A stretch of DNA of 64,000 nucleotides from an uncultured Christensenellaceae bacterium (GTDB lineage: Bacteria > Bacillota > Clostridia > Christensenellales > Pumilibacteraceae), in the NCBI GenBank assembly GCA_910587595.1, contig CAJULQ010000002.1:62001-126000 (forward strand), read 5' to 3'. Below the pieces are notes generated by a model that worked only from the letters and a program-made list of their open reading frames with translations, did not search any database and had not been told where the DNA came from. This document shows positions 52,040 to 60,322 of the stretch, piece by piece (position 1 is the stretch's first letter; each line of letters opens with the position of its first letter). Position numbers and translations under genes: made by a program.

Positions 52040-52267
52040 ATGAAAAGGAAAAAGGAGACACAGAACGACTGGGACGACGGCAGAGTAGTGGCGCCGATGG
52101 ACGGTGTGGGCGGTCGGCGCGCCGAAAGGCGCGAGCGGATCGAACTGAGCAAAGAGGAACGTAAAAAAATAACGCGCGCGATGTTCGCCGTTATGTTGCC
52201 TCGGTTGCTTATCGTATTGTTGGGATTCGGCATTGCCACTTGCTTGGTACTCTTATGGTTAACATGA
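52040..52267 (+). CDS. Small single-pass membrane protein
   Basis: This 75-residue protein has a charged cytoplasmic part (KEERKKITRA and many Arg/Lys/Glu) and one C-terminal membrane helix from about residue 48 to 74 (MFAVMLPRLLIVLLGFGIAT). I do not recognise a family. Its ATG is 26 bases after the LRR lipoprotein with only a weak site, and its TGA overlaps the next gene's ATG (ATGA). The coupling and single helix suggest a membrane partner of the surface proteins around it. Confidence 0.7.
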   Translation: MKRKKETQNDWDDGRVVAPMDGVGGRRAERRERIELSKEERKKITRAMFAVMLPRLLIVLLGFGIATCLVLLWLT

Positions 52268-53409
52268 TGAGAAAACGGTTTTTGACAATTTTAATAGGCT
52301 TATGCGTTGTTGTGGCCGTGGGGTGCTTGTCGGGATGCAATAGCAGAAGAGCCGCGCACTACGACTATTTGGTAACGTTTAATTACAACACGGCGCATCT
52401 GCAACTTTCCGAAAAGTACGACGACCAATATTTGGGCGCTATGGCGGGGCAGCGTATCATGCAACCCACCAAAGAGGATAGCGACAACTACGGGCAATCG
52501 CGTTTTAGGGAATTGCAGATAAAGGGGTATGCGGTGCAAGGTTGGTATACCGCGCAATACGACCAAAACGGCAATGTTGTGAAAAACGAGGACGGTAGCG
52601 TGGCGTTAGGCAGACCTTGGAACTTTGCTACCGACGTGGTTACCGAAAACCTTACGTTGTATGCGCAGTTGGTGTTAAAGCCCACCATTCACCTAATGTA
52701 CGGCGACGAAGAGATCGCCGCAAAAAGCTTTTTGATAGGGCGCGAGGTCGCCGAAAAAACGTTTATGCGCAACGATCCCAAGGTGGAAGGACACACGTTC
52801 TACGATTATTATGCAGACAAGGCACTCACTGAGCGGTTTGTTTTCCCTATCGTAATGGGCGAAGAAGACATAACCATTTATGCTCGATTTATCAAGGGCG
52901 AGAATTGGAGCATCGTTTCCACGGCGCAAGAGTTTGCGAGCGCATATAGAGCAAGCGCCAAAATTTATGTGGATACCGAAGTGAGCAAAGAACTCGACTT
53001 TACGGGCGTGGCGTTCACGCCGCGGTTGGAGTTCGGCGGCGAGATCAACGGCAACGGCGCGGTATTAAAAAATATCAGTTGCGTTGTTAAGCAAAACAAC
53101 ATACGCGATATCGAAAATCTTGCGTTGTTCGGAACGTTATTGCGAACCGCCAATATCCATGATATCACGTTTGCAAACGTGCAAGTCACCGTGAAAGTTT
53201 TCGAATCCAAAGTGCCCATACCGGCTGCGTTGTTTGCCTATAAGATCGTAGAGGGGGCAAAGGTCACCAATGTGACCGTTTCGGGCGTTCTCAAAAAAGA
53301 GGGCGACGCCGCCGCGTTGCAACCCATTTGCGTGAGCGGCGAGCAGTATATCGGCATGGATACGTGTGATTTCAGCAAAATAGAAGTGATAGAAGATACG
53401 GAGGCATAG
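52264..53409 (+). CDS. Lipoprotein with InlB-like repeats
   Basis: This lipoprotein of about 381 residues begins MMRKRFLTILIG and has a lipobox VGCLSGC. Beta-grasp InlB-type repeats are seen in the first half (KGYAVQGWYTAQYDQNG, ENLTLYAQL, FPIVMGEEDITIYARF). The second half repeats short Gly/Asn-rich beta turns (GGEINGNGAVLKNIS, NIHDITFANVQVTV) as in GLUG-like or right-handed beta-helix segments. The start could be 52255, 52264 or 52267; I chose 52264, which overlaps the stop of the small membrane protein. No enzyme motif is visible. It lies 6 bases before the Opp binding protein. Confidence 0.8.
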   Translation: MMRKRFLTILIGLCVVVAVGCLSGCNSRRAAHYDYLVTFNYNTAHLQLSEKYDDQYLGAMAGQRIMQPTKEDSDNYGQSRFRELQIKGYAVQGWYTAQYDQNGNVVKNEDGSVALGRPWNFATDVVTENLTLYAQLVLKPTIHLMYGDEEIAAKSFLIGREVAEKTFMRNDPKVEGHTFYDYYADKALTERFVFPIVMGEEDITIYARFIKGENWSIVSTAQEFASAYRASAKIYVDTEVSKELDFTGVAFTPRLEFGGEINGNGAVLKNISCVVKQNNIRDIENLALFGTLLRTANIHDITFANVQVTVKVFESKVPIPAALFAYKIVEGAKVTNVTVSGVLKKEGDAAALQPICVSGEQYIGMDTCDFSKIEVIEDTEA

Positions 53410-53415
53410 AGAATA

Positions 53416-56091
53416 ATGAAAGTTTGGAAAAAGTTGTTAACGATGGGCATTGCGGCGGCGTTGGTTTTTTCGGCGCTTGCGTGCAAAGATACCAAGGGGA
53501 ACGGCGAACAAAAATACGATCCCGAAACCCGTCCGCTCGTTATGAGTTTGGCGCAGCCCGACGGCGTGTTCAATCCTTTCTTTTCCACGGCGTTGCCCGA
53601 TTCCACGGTGATCAGCATGACGCAAGTCAGCATGCTCAGTTCGGATGAAAAGGGCAATGTGGTTTGCGGCGACAACGAACCCACGGTGGTAAAAGACTAC
53701 CGCACCGTTCTCAAACACGATGCCAACGGGGATGTGGAAACCACGACCTACGAATTTATAATCAAAAACGGCATCAAATTTTCGGACGGAACGCCGCTCA
53801 CCATTAAAGACGTTCTGTTTAATCTCTATGTATATCTCGATCCCGCCTATACCGGTTCGTCTACCATATATTCCACCGATATCGTGGGGTTGAAAAATTA
53901 TCGCTTGCAAAAAAAAGAAGTTACCGACGGTGAGGCCGATTCGTTCGAACAAAGCTTTGTAGATGAGGCGTCGCAACATATCACCGATCTTGTGGAGTTT
54001 GTGAAGTGCTTTGGTCGGTTTACCGGCGGTGTAGGAGAAGAAAAACCCACAGATAGGTGGGAGGAGGAGCAAAAAAAGCAACGGCGTACCGATGTGGCCA
54101 CGGTTGCCAAGTTGTTTCGCGAAGAATTGTATACCGATTGGAACACCACGCTCGGCAACATGGAATCGTATAAAGATTGGGGCTTTACCCAACCTTGGCA
54201 AGTATTTTTGTTGAACGACGGGCAAATGTCCGAGTTGTTGCAAACGCGCCCCGGCACCGATATACCCGAGAAAGACGAAGAAGGCAACTATAAACTCGAT
54301 GAAGAATCTGCCGCCGATCTGCAGAAAGAATTGGACGCTTTTATAGCAAAACATTCCGATATGAAAGCCGACGAGGCCGCAAAAGAATGGGCCGTGAATA
54401 CGGTTTTCGGAAACTACTTTCCTTCGGCTGTGTCTATTGATACCATGGACTATGTGGAAGATGCTTTCGGTAAAGATCAAATAGCCAATACGATAGAAAC
54501 GATAGATGCTACTTTGTTCGATGAGATCGTGCACGCGTGGGCTACGGCCGACACATTGTTAACGCAGTTTGCCGCCGAGGCCAAAACCGCTTATTTTGCC
54601 GGTTTGGATCGCGTGGTGCCCACCATCAGCGGTATCAACGGCCAAGGCACCGTTACCAAAGACTATAGCGGCAAAGATTTGGGCGAAGCGCATTCAGTGC
54701 TTTCGGTGACCATTAACGGCGTAGATCCCAAAGCGATCTGGAACTTCGGGTTTATTGTGGCGCCCATGCATTATTATTCTGGCACCTACACGCCCAAAAA
54801 CGGCAAAACCAAAGATTATGTGGCGGCGTTTAACGAGAGTAAAGGCGAATTTGGTTTGGAATTCGGCGATATCAACTTTATGAACAACGTGATAAACGCG
54901 CCCTCCAAGGTCGGGTTGCCGCTCGGCGCGGGCGTTTATAAGGCCTCGCGTGCCAACGGCGGCGCGGCTACCAGCGGCGACGAGTTTAAGAACCTTAATA
55001 TATTGTATTACGAGCGCAACGAATACTTTACCACGTTGGGCAGCGGCATAGAAAATGCCAAGATCAAATATTTCCGCTACAATGTGGTGGATCCCGACCA
55101 AATCATCAACACGATCGCCACCAAAGCGATAGACGTGGGCGATCCCAATGCCACGCAAGACAATATCAGTATGTTGAACGATGCGGGCATCAAGCACGAA
55201 GAGATTTATGCCAACGGCTACGGCTATGTGGGCATAAATCCGCGGTTTGTTCCCAATATCAACGTGCGCCGCGCCATAATAAAAGCCATGGATCTGCAAA
55301 GCATTATAAACGATTATTACCAAGGCGGGTTGGCAACGCCCATTTACCGTTCCATGACCACACAATCGTGGGCGTATCCCGTGGGCGCAACCGTGTATGA
55401 AAGCCGCAACGGCACGTCGTATGCTTACGATGCTTTGGGGCAAGAGATCGAACAGTTGGTGAAAGATGCGGGCTATGATTTGAAAGGCGGCGTTTACGAA
55501 AAATCGATCACGGGGTTCGGCGTAGACCGCTTGGACTATCAGTTCACCATTGCCGGTTCCACCAAAGATCACCCGCTGTATAACGTGTTCATGAATGCGG
55601 CCAAGATCCTAAATAAACACGGATTTGCCGTAAAAGTGGTGAATTCCGCTACCGCGCTCAGCGACCTTACCACCGGCAAGTTGGCGGTGTGGGCGGCCGC
55701 GTGGTCGTCGGCGATCGATCCCGACTTGTATCAAGTGTATCATATCGATTCGCAAGCCACCTCGGTGAACAATTGGGGCTACAAACAAATAAAGGCCAAT
55801 AGCATTGCTTATAGGGACGAATTGGCTTTGGTGCAAGAGCTGAGCGAATATATCGATGAAGGCCGCAGTTACGACGATAGCACCAAAGAGGGTAAGGATC
55901 TGCGTAAAGAAGTTTATGCCGATGCTTTGGATGTGATCATGGAATTGGCGGTGGAATTGCCCGCCTATCAAAGAATGGATATGACGGCCTTTAACGGCGA
56001 TGTTATCAACGAGAAAACGTTGGTGCCGCCCGCTAAGCGTTCGCCGTACAACGGGTTGTTTGCCCGCATTTGGGAAGTAAATTACAACTGA
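53416..56091 (+). CDS. oppA: Oligopeptide ABC transporter binding lipoprotein, enlarged
   Basis: This 891-residue protein is a family-5 peptide-binding lipoprotein (signal peptide to FSALAC). TTYEFIIKNGIKFSDGTPLTIKDVLF and the C-terminal half (NINVRRAIIKAMDLQSIINDYY) match the OppA/DppA fold. Usual members have about 550 residues; here an extra stretch of around 270 residues sits at about 175-445, helical and charged (e.g. DRWEEEQKKQRRTDVATV), before the fold resumes at FIVAPMHYYSG. The insertion is unique to this kind of protein in the window. It starts 6 bases after the lipoprotein gene and precedes oppB. Confidence 0.9.
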   Translation: MKVWKKLLTMGIAAALVFSALACKDTKGNGEQKYDPETRPLVMSLAQPDGVFNPFFSTALPDSTVISMTQVSMLSSDEKGNVVCGDNEPTVVKDYRTVLKHDANGDVETTTYEFIIKNGIKFSDGTPLTIKDVLFNLYVYLDPAYTGSSTIYSTDIVGLKNYRLQKKEVTDGEADSFEQSFVDEASQHITDLVEFVKCFGRFTGGVGEEKPTDRWEEEQKKQRRTDVATVAKLFREELYTDWNTTLGNMESYKDWGFTQPWQVFLLNDGQMSELLQTRPGTDIPEKDEEGNYKLDEESAADLQKELDAFIAKHSDMKADEAAKEWAVNTVFGNYFPSAVSIDTMDYVEDAFGKDQIANTIETIDATLFDEIVHAWATADTLLTQFAAEAKTAYFAGLDRVVPTISGINGQGTVTKDYSGKDLGEAHSVLSVTINGVDPKAIWNFGFIVAPMHYYSGTYTPKNGKTKDYVAAFNESKGEFGLEFGDINFMNNVINAPSKVGLPLGAGVYKASRANGGAATSGDEFKNLNILYYERNEYFTTLGSGIENAKIKYFRYNVVDPDQIINTIATKAIDVGDPNATQDNISMLNDAGIKHEEIYANGYGYVGINPRFVPNINVRRAIIKAMDLQSIINDYYQGGLATPIYRSMTTQSWAYPVGATVYESRNGTSYAYDALGQEIEQLVKDAGYDLKGGVYEKSITGFGVDRLDYQFTIAGSTKDHPLYNVFMNAAKILNKHGFAVKVVNSATALSDLTTGKLAVWAAAWSSAIDPDLYQVYHIDSQATSVNNWGYKQIKANSIAYRDELALVQELSEYIDEGRSYDDSTKEGKDLRKEVYADALDVIMELAVELPAYQRMDMTAFNGDVINEKTLVPPAKRSPYNGLFARIWEVNYN

Positions 56092-56119
56092 TAAAGTTGT
56101 GTGAAGGAAGGAACACATA

Positions 56120-57613
56120 TTGCAAACACTAAAGTACATCGTTAAACGCCTATTGTTGGCTGTACTGATCCTTTTCGGTGTTTCGGTTGTCATCTATTCG
56201 TTGGCCCGCATGATGCCCACAAACTTTATCGACACGCAGTATGAAAGCGCGCTCAGTCAAGGCACCATGACGCAAGGCGACGTGGACCGTATCAAAGAGA
56301 TCTACGGTTTGGCTATGCCGGACGCCTATCTCTCGGTCACGCCGGGCGAGGGGAGCGAATACGAGGGCGTCCGCTTTACCAAAAACACCAAGAAACAAGA
56401 TAAGTATGATGTGGATCTCTACAAGGCAACCGACGAGAACGGGAATTTGCAAGATCCCGCCAAACTGGAAGAGGCCTTTCTGAAATGGTATCACGGGTCG
56501 TATGAGGGCAAAAAGAATACGCGTTTGTATATCTATAGCGACAATCCCGAAAGCAGCGATTTTTGCACCTATGCGATATACACCGTGAAATCCCGCGGCA
56601 GCGTTTCGGTTTCGGGCGACGAGCAAGATAAACAAGACGACCAAGATAGCTCCGAAAACAAGGTGATCACGTTAGACGAAGAGCTGACGTTGCAAGAAAA
56701 AGGCACTTTATCGATAGCGTTGGGAGAGGGCGATCTGGCCGAAGTCACGTTTTCTTGTAACGGCGTTTCGTTCGGCGCAACGCTCAAATACCGCACGGCG
56801 TCTTTTTGGAACAAAGCGGGGGCTATTTTCGGCGGGTATTTCACTTGGCTTGGCAATCTTTTGCGCGGCGACCTCGGTATGTCGTTTAAGTACAAAAAGC
56901 CGGTAAACACGGTGATCATGAAAAACATGGGCATCTCGTTCGGTATTGCTTTGGTGGCAACGGTTTTGCAATTTTTGATAGCCATTCCGTTAGGGATCAA
57001 AGCGGCTACCAAGCAATACGGCGTGACCGACTATACCGTGACCGTGTTGGCCATGATCGGTATCAGTTTGCCCACTTTCTTTTTGGCGGCGCTGTTTATA
57101 CGTATCTTTGCCGTGCAGTTGGGGTGGTTCCCCGTGAGCGGCGCGATCGATTCGTTGCCGGTGGGCACGCCGTGGATCGTGCGTGCGTTCAACTTGATGT
57201 GGCATATGGTGTTGCCCATGTTGGTGTTGGTCATCTTGTCGATAGGCGGCCTTATGCGGTATACGCGCACCAACACGCTGGAAGTGCTCAATGCCGACTA
57301 TATCCGCACGGCGCGCGCCAAAGGCTTGGGCGAGCATACCGTGGTGTATAAACATGCATTCCGCAACACGATGATACCTTTGGTAACCATGTTGGCGGGC
57401 ATATTGCCGTCGTTGTTCGGCGGCGCCATGATCACCGAAACGGTGTTCAGTATTCCCGGTATCGGTAAGATCGCATACGATGCGCTGTTGGTGGCCGACG
57501 TGCCGTTTATCATGGGATACAACATGTTCATTGCCGTGCTTACCGTTATAGGTACGTTGTTGAGCGACTTGATGTACGCGGTGGTAGACCCTCGCGTGAA
57601 GATAGGGCGATAA
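56120..57613 (+). CDS. oppB: Oligopeptide ABC transporter permease with extracytoplasmic insert
   Basis: This 497-residue permease of the OppB/DppB type has an N-terminal helix (LLLAVLILFGVSVVIYSLARM), the lGL-P segment (IKEIYGLAMPDAYL), then about 165 extra residues (around 65-230) before GNLLRGDLGMSFKYKKPV, where the standard protein resumes. The extra part is hydrophilic, Asp/Lys/Glu-rich, and lies on the outer face. The remaining five helices and the loop NADYIRTARAKGLGEHTVVYKHAFRN (ATPase contact) are normal. The start is TTG, after GAAGGAAGG; no ATG fits. Confidence 0.92.
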   Translation: MQTLKYIVKRLLLAVLILFGVSVVIYSLARMMPTNFIDTQYESALSQGTMTQGDVDRIKEIYGLAMPDAYLSVTPGEGSEYEGVRFTKNTKKQDKYDVDLYKATDENGNLQDPAKLEEAFLKWYHGSYEGKKNTRLYIYSDNPESSDFCTYAIYTVKSRGSVSVSGDEQDKQDDQDSSENKVITLDEELTLQEKGTLSIALGEGDLAEVTFSCNGVSFGATLKYRTASFWNKAGAIFGGYFTWLGNLLRGDLGMSFKYKKPVNTVIMKNMGISFGIALVATVLQFLIAIPLGIKAATKQYGVTDYTVTVLAMIGISLPTFFLAALFIRIFAVQLGWFPVSGAIDSLPVGTPWIVRAFNLMWHMVLPMLVLVILSIGGLMRYTRTNTLEVLNADYIRTARAKGLGEHTVVYKHAFRNTMIPLVTMLAGILPSLFGGAMITETVFSIPGIGKIAYDALLVADVPFIMGYNMFIAVLTVIGTLLSDLMYAVVDPRVKIGR

Positions 57614-57623
57614 GGAGGAGCAT

Positions 57624-59057
57624 ATGGCAGATAATAACACCACACCCAAGCCGCGTGCGCCCCGTAAAAAGCCCGTAGCGACGCAAACGCCCGCCGTAGA
57701 GAAAGAAAAAACGGCGGCAACAAAAACAACTGCAACAAAAACAACTGCAACAAAAACGACGACCGCAACCAAAGCACCCGCGGAAGAAAAGGCAGTGGCG
57801 GCGCCCAAGCCGCGTGCGCCTCGCAAAAAGCCCGTAGCGACGCAAACGCCCGCTGTCGAGCAAGAAACCGCGGCAACCCAAACGCCCGCGGAAGAAGTGA
57901 CGATCGGCGCGCAAGCCGCGGCCGACGAGCAAGTGTCGGCGGCGGTGGAAGTGCCCGTACAACCTGCGGCGCCCCTTTCCGTTGCGTGCGATACGGCGGC
58001 GGGGGAGGCGGTTTTGCCCGACGACGATGTAGACATCGAGGCGGTCACTTCGCGTTCGCTCAGTCCCACGCGTTTGGTGCTTAAACGGTTTTTCCGCTCC
58101 AAACTATCCATGGTGGGGCTTATTGTGATCTTGGCTTTGTTCGTGTTCTCTTTCTTGGGACCCACGTTGCGGTTTTTGCCTTTTATTTGGGGCGAGCAAG
58201 AAAAAGAAGACACCGACCATGCCGTGATCATCGAATACACCACCGAGGTGGATGTGACCGACGAAAACGGCGATATCGTTGTGGACGAAGAGGGCAATCC
58301 CGTTACCGTATATGTGGTAACGTACACGCCACAAGTGACTTATTTGGGCGCGTCGTCGCGCCATTTGTTGGGCACCGATTCCATGGGGTTCGACGTGTTC
58401 AGCCGCTTGATGTACGGCGGCCGCATATCGCTCACCATAGGGTTTGTAGTCATTATCCTCGAAACGTTGATAGGCATATTGTTCGGCGGCTTGGCCGGTT
58501 ATTTCGGCAAGTGGGTGGATCAGATCATCATGCGTATCGTGGATATTTTCAGTTGTATTCCCACAATGCCCATGTTGATGATCGTGGGCGTGGCATTGCA
58601 ACAGCAAGGTATAGCCGACGTGCCGCGATTGTATATCATGATGGCCATGCTCACACTGTTCGGTTGGGCGGGCACGGCGCGGTTGGTGCGCGGGCAAATA
58701 CTTTCGTTGCGCGAGCAAGAGTTTATGCTGAGCGCCGAGGCAAGCGGTTTGCCCGTATGGCATAAGATCATAAAACATTTGTTGCCCAACGTTATGCCCC
58801 AGCTCATTGTATCCATGACGCTCGGTTTGGGCAGTATTATTTTGACCGAGGCCACTTTGGGGTATCTCAATATCGGTTTGCCTACGGCATACGCCACTTG
58901 GGGCAATATGATCAGCGCGGCGGCCAATAACACGGCGCTCAACTATTATCCCGCTTTGTGGATAACGCCGGGCATCTGTATCGTTCTTGCGGTTTTGGCA
59001 TTTAACTTTATAGGGGACGGACTGCGCGATGCGTTCGATCCCAAGTCGAGTAAGTGA
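57624..59057 (+). CDS. oppC: Oligopeptide ABC transporter permease with low-complexity N-terminus
   Basis: This 477-residue permease is of the OppC/DppC type (usual about 300). Residues 1-150 are a cytoplasmic Ala/Pro/Lys/Thr/Glu-rich tail with two copies of KPRAPRKKPVATQTPAVE, encoded by a duplicated segment, plus a run of TTATKTTATK. The permease proper starts at about 155. A further insert of some 50 residues (about 190-240; VTDENGDIVVDEEGN) precedes LGTDSMGFDVFSRLMYGGR, which is standard. ASGLPVWHKIIKHLLPN is the ATPase-contact loop. GGAGGAG precedes the ATG; it follows oppB by 10 bases. Confidence 0.92.
   Translation: MADNNTTPKPRAPRKKPVATQTPAVEKEKTAATKTTATKTTATKTTTATKAPAEEKAVAAPKPRAPRKKPVATQTPAVEQETAATQTPAEEVTIGAQAAADEQVSAAVEVPVQPAAPLSVACDTAAGEAVLPDDDVDIEAVTSRSLSPTRLVLKRFFRSKLSMVGLIVILALFVFSFLGPTLRFLPFIWGEQEKEDTDHAVIIEYTTEVDVTDENGDIVVDEEGNPVTVYVVTYTPQVTYLGASSRHLLGTDSMGFDVFSRLMYGGRISLTIGFVVIILETLIGILFGGLAGYFGKWVDQIIMRIVDIFSCIPTMPMLMIVGVALQQQGIADVPRLYIMMAMLTLFGWAGTARLVRGQILSLREQEFMLSAEASGLPVWHKIIKHLLPNVMPQLIVSMTLGLGSIILTEATLGYLNIGLPTAYATWGNMISAAANNTALNYYPALWITPGICIVLAVLAFNFIGDGLRDAFDPKSSK
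57645..57858 (+). repeat. Duplicated segment and 15-base tandem repeats in oppC
   Basis: 57645-57699 and 57804-57858 are near-identical copies 159 bases apart (53 codons, in frame). Between them, 57717-57760 holds about three copies of a 15-base unit (GCAACAAAAACAACT). The repeats encode the low-complexity cytoplasmic tail. Confidence 0.8.
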
Positions 59058-59059
59058 GC

Positions 59060-60322
59060 ATGAAGAAAGAAAAAAACAATCATTATATATCGGCGAAAGA
59101 ATCCAACGACATCGCCAAAGAAAACGCCCGCGTTATCAAGCAATTGCAACAGCGTAACAAGGCGTATACCCGCGAGGATTACGTCACGCAAATGCGAAAC
59201 CCCGATAACATTGCGGAGTTCGAGGATCTGCACACCTATTTCTACACCGATCGCGGTGTGGTAAAAGCGGTGAACGGCGTGTCGTTCGATATTCCGTCGG
59301 GCGCTACGGTGGGTATCGTGGGCGAGTCGGGTTGCGGCAAGTCTATCACCAGCATGTCTATGATGCGCCTTATTCAAGCGCCGCGCGGACAGATCGTGAG
59401 CGGCAGTATCCGCTTTCGCTCCAACGTGCGCACGCTTATCGGCAAAGAACCGCTCACCAAAGAGGAAACGGACGAAAACGGCAACACCGTATCCGTGCCC
59501 GTGCTCACAAAGTCGGGCAAACCCCGCATGGTGAATAAATACGAAGAGCACGAAGAGGTGCTCGATTTGGCCAAGTTGCCGCCCAAAGAGATCGCCAAGA
59601 TCCGCGGCAGAGAGATCGCCATGATCTTCCAAGAGCCGATGACCAGTTTGAATCCCGTGTTCACTATCGGTTTTCAGCTGGATGAGGTAACGCTTTTGCA
59701 CGTGAACGGCGCTACCAAAGAGCAAGCCAAAGAGCGCAGTTTGGAAATGCTGTCGCTTGTGGGAATCGCCATGCCCGATCACGTATATAAATCGTATCCG
59801 CACGAGCTTTCGGGCGGTATGCGGCAGCGCGTTATGATCGCCATGGCTCTTTGTTGCAATCCCCGCTTGATCATTGCCGACGAGCCGACCACGGCGCTGG
59901 ACGTTACCATCCAAGCGCAGATCCTCGATTTGTTGCGCGACGTCAAAGAGAAGATAAGCGGCAGTATCATGTTTATCACTCACGATTTGGGCGTGATCGC
60001 CGAAATGGCCGATTATGTGGTGGTCATGTATGCCGGCCGCATTGTGGAAAAGGGCACCGTGCAAGAGATTTTCGATAATCCGTTGCACCCGTACACGATC
60101 GGTCTGCAAAAAAGCAAGCCCGTTGTGGGCAAAAACGTAGACAAGCTGTATAACATACCCGGCAACGTGCCCAATCCCATTAACATGCCGTCTACTTGCT
60201 ATTTCCGCGACCGTTGCAATAAGCGGTGCGCGCAGTGCGCGGGCGATTTTCCGCCTATGGTGCAAGTTTCTCCCACGCACAGCGTGGCGTGCTATCTTTG
60301 CGGCAAAGGAGAAAATAAATGA
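59060..60322 (+). CDS. oppD: Oligopeptide ABC transporter ATPase (OppD type) with insert
   Basis: This 420-residue ATPase has Walker A GESGCGKSITS, signature LSGGMRQRVMIAMAL, Walker B LIIADEPTTALD, H loop ITHDLGVIAEM and the C-terminal peptide-transporter zinc/iron-type cluster (CYFRDRCNKRCAQCAGDFP). Between Walker A and the Q loop there is an extra segment of about 45 residues (around 120-168; LTKEETDENGNTVSVPVL) that ordinary OppD lack. I chose the ATG at 59060; a GTG at 59054 overlapping the oppC stop is also possible. It overlaps or abuts both neighbours, as in one operon. Confidence 0.93.
   Translation: MKKEKNNHYISAKESNDIAKENARVIKQLQQRNKAYTREDYVTQMRNPDNIAEFEDLHTYFYTDRGVVKAVNGVSFDIPSGATVGIVGESGCGKSITSMSMMRLIQAPRGQIVSGSIRFRSNVRTLIGKEPLTKEETDENGNTVSVPVLTKSGKPRMVNKYEEHEEVLDLAKLPPKEIAKIRGREIAMIFQEPMTSLNPVFTIGFQLDEVTLLHVNGATKEQAKERSLEMLSLVGIAMPDHVYKSYPHELSGGMRQRVMIAMALCCNPRLIIADEPTTALDVTIQAQILDLLRDVKEKISGSIMFITHDLGVIAEMADYVVVMYAGRIVEKGTVQEIFDNPLHPYTIGLQKSKPVVGKNVDKLYNIPGNVPNPINMPSTCYFRDRCNKRCAQCAGDFPPMVQVSPTHSVACYLCGKGENK

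Noticed and set aside
57600..57860. Frameshift or assembly collapse in oppC
   Set aside because: The repeat units are multiples of three and the frame stays open into a normal permease.
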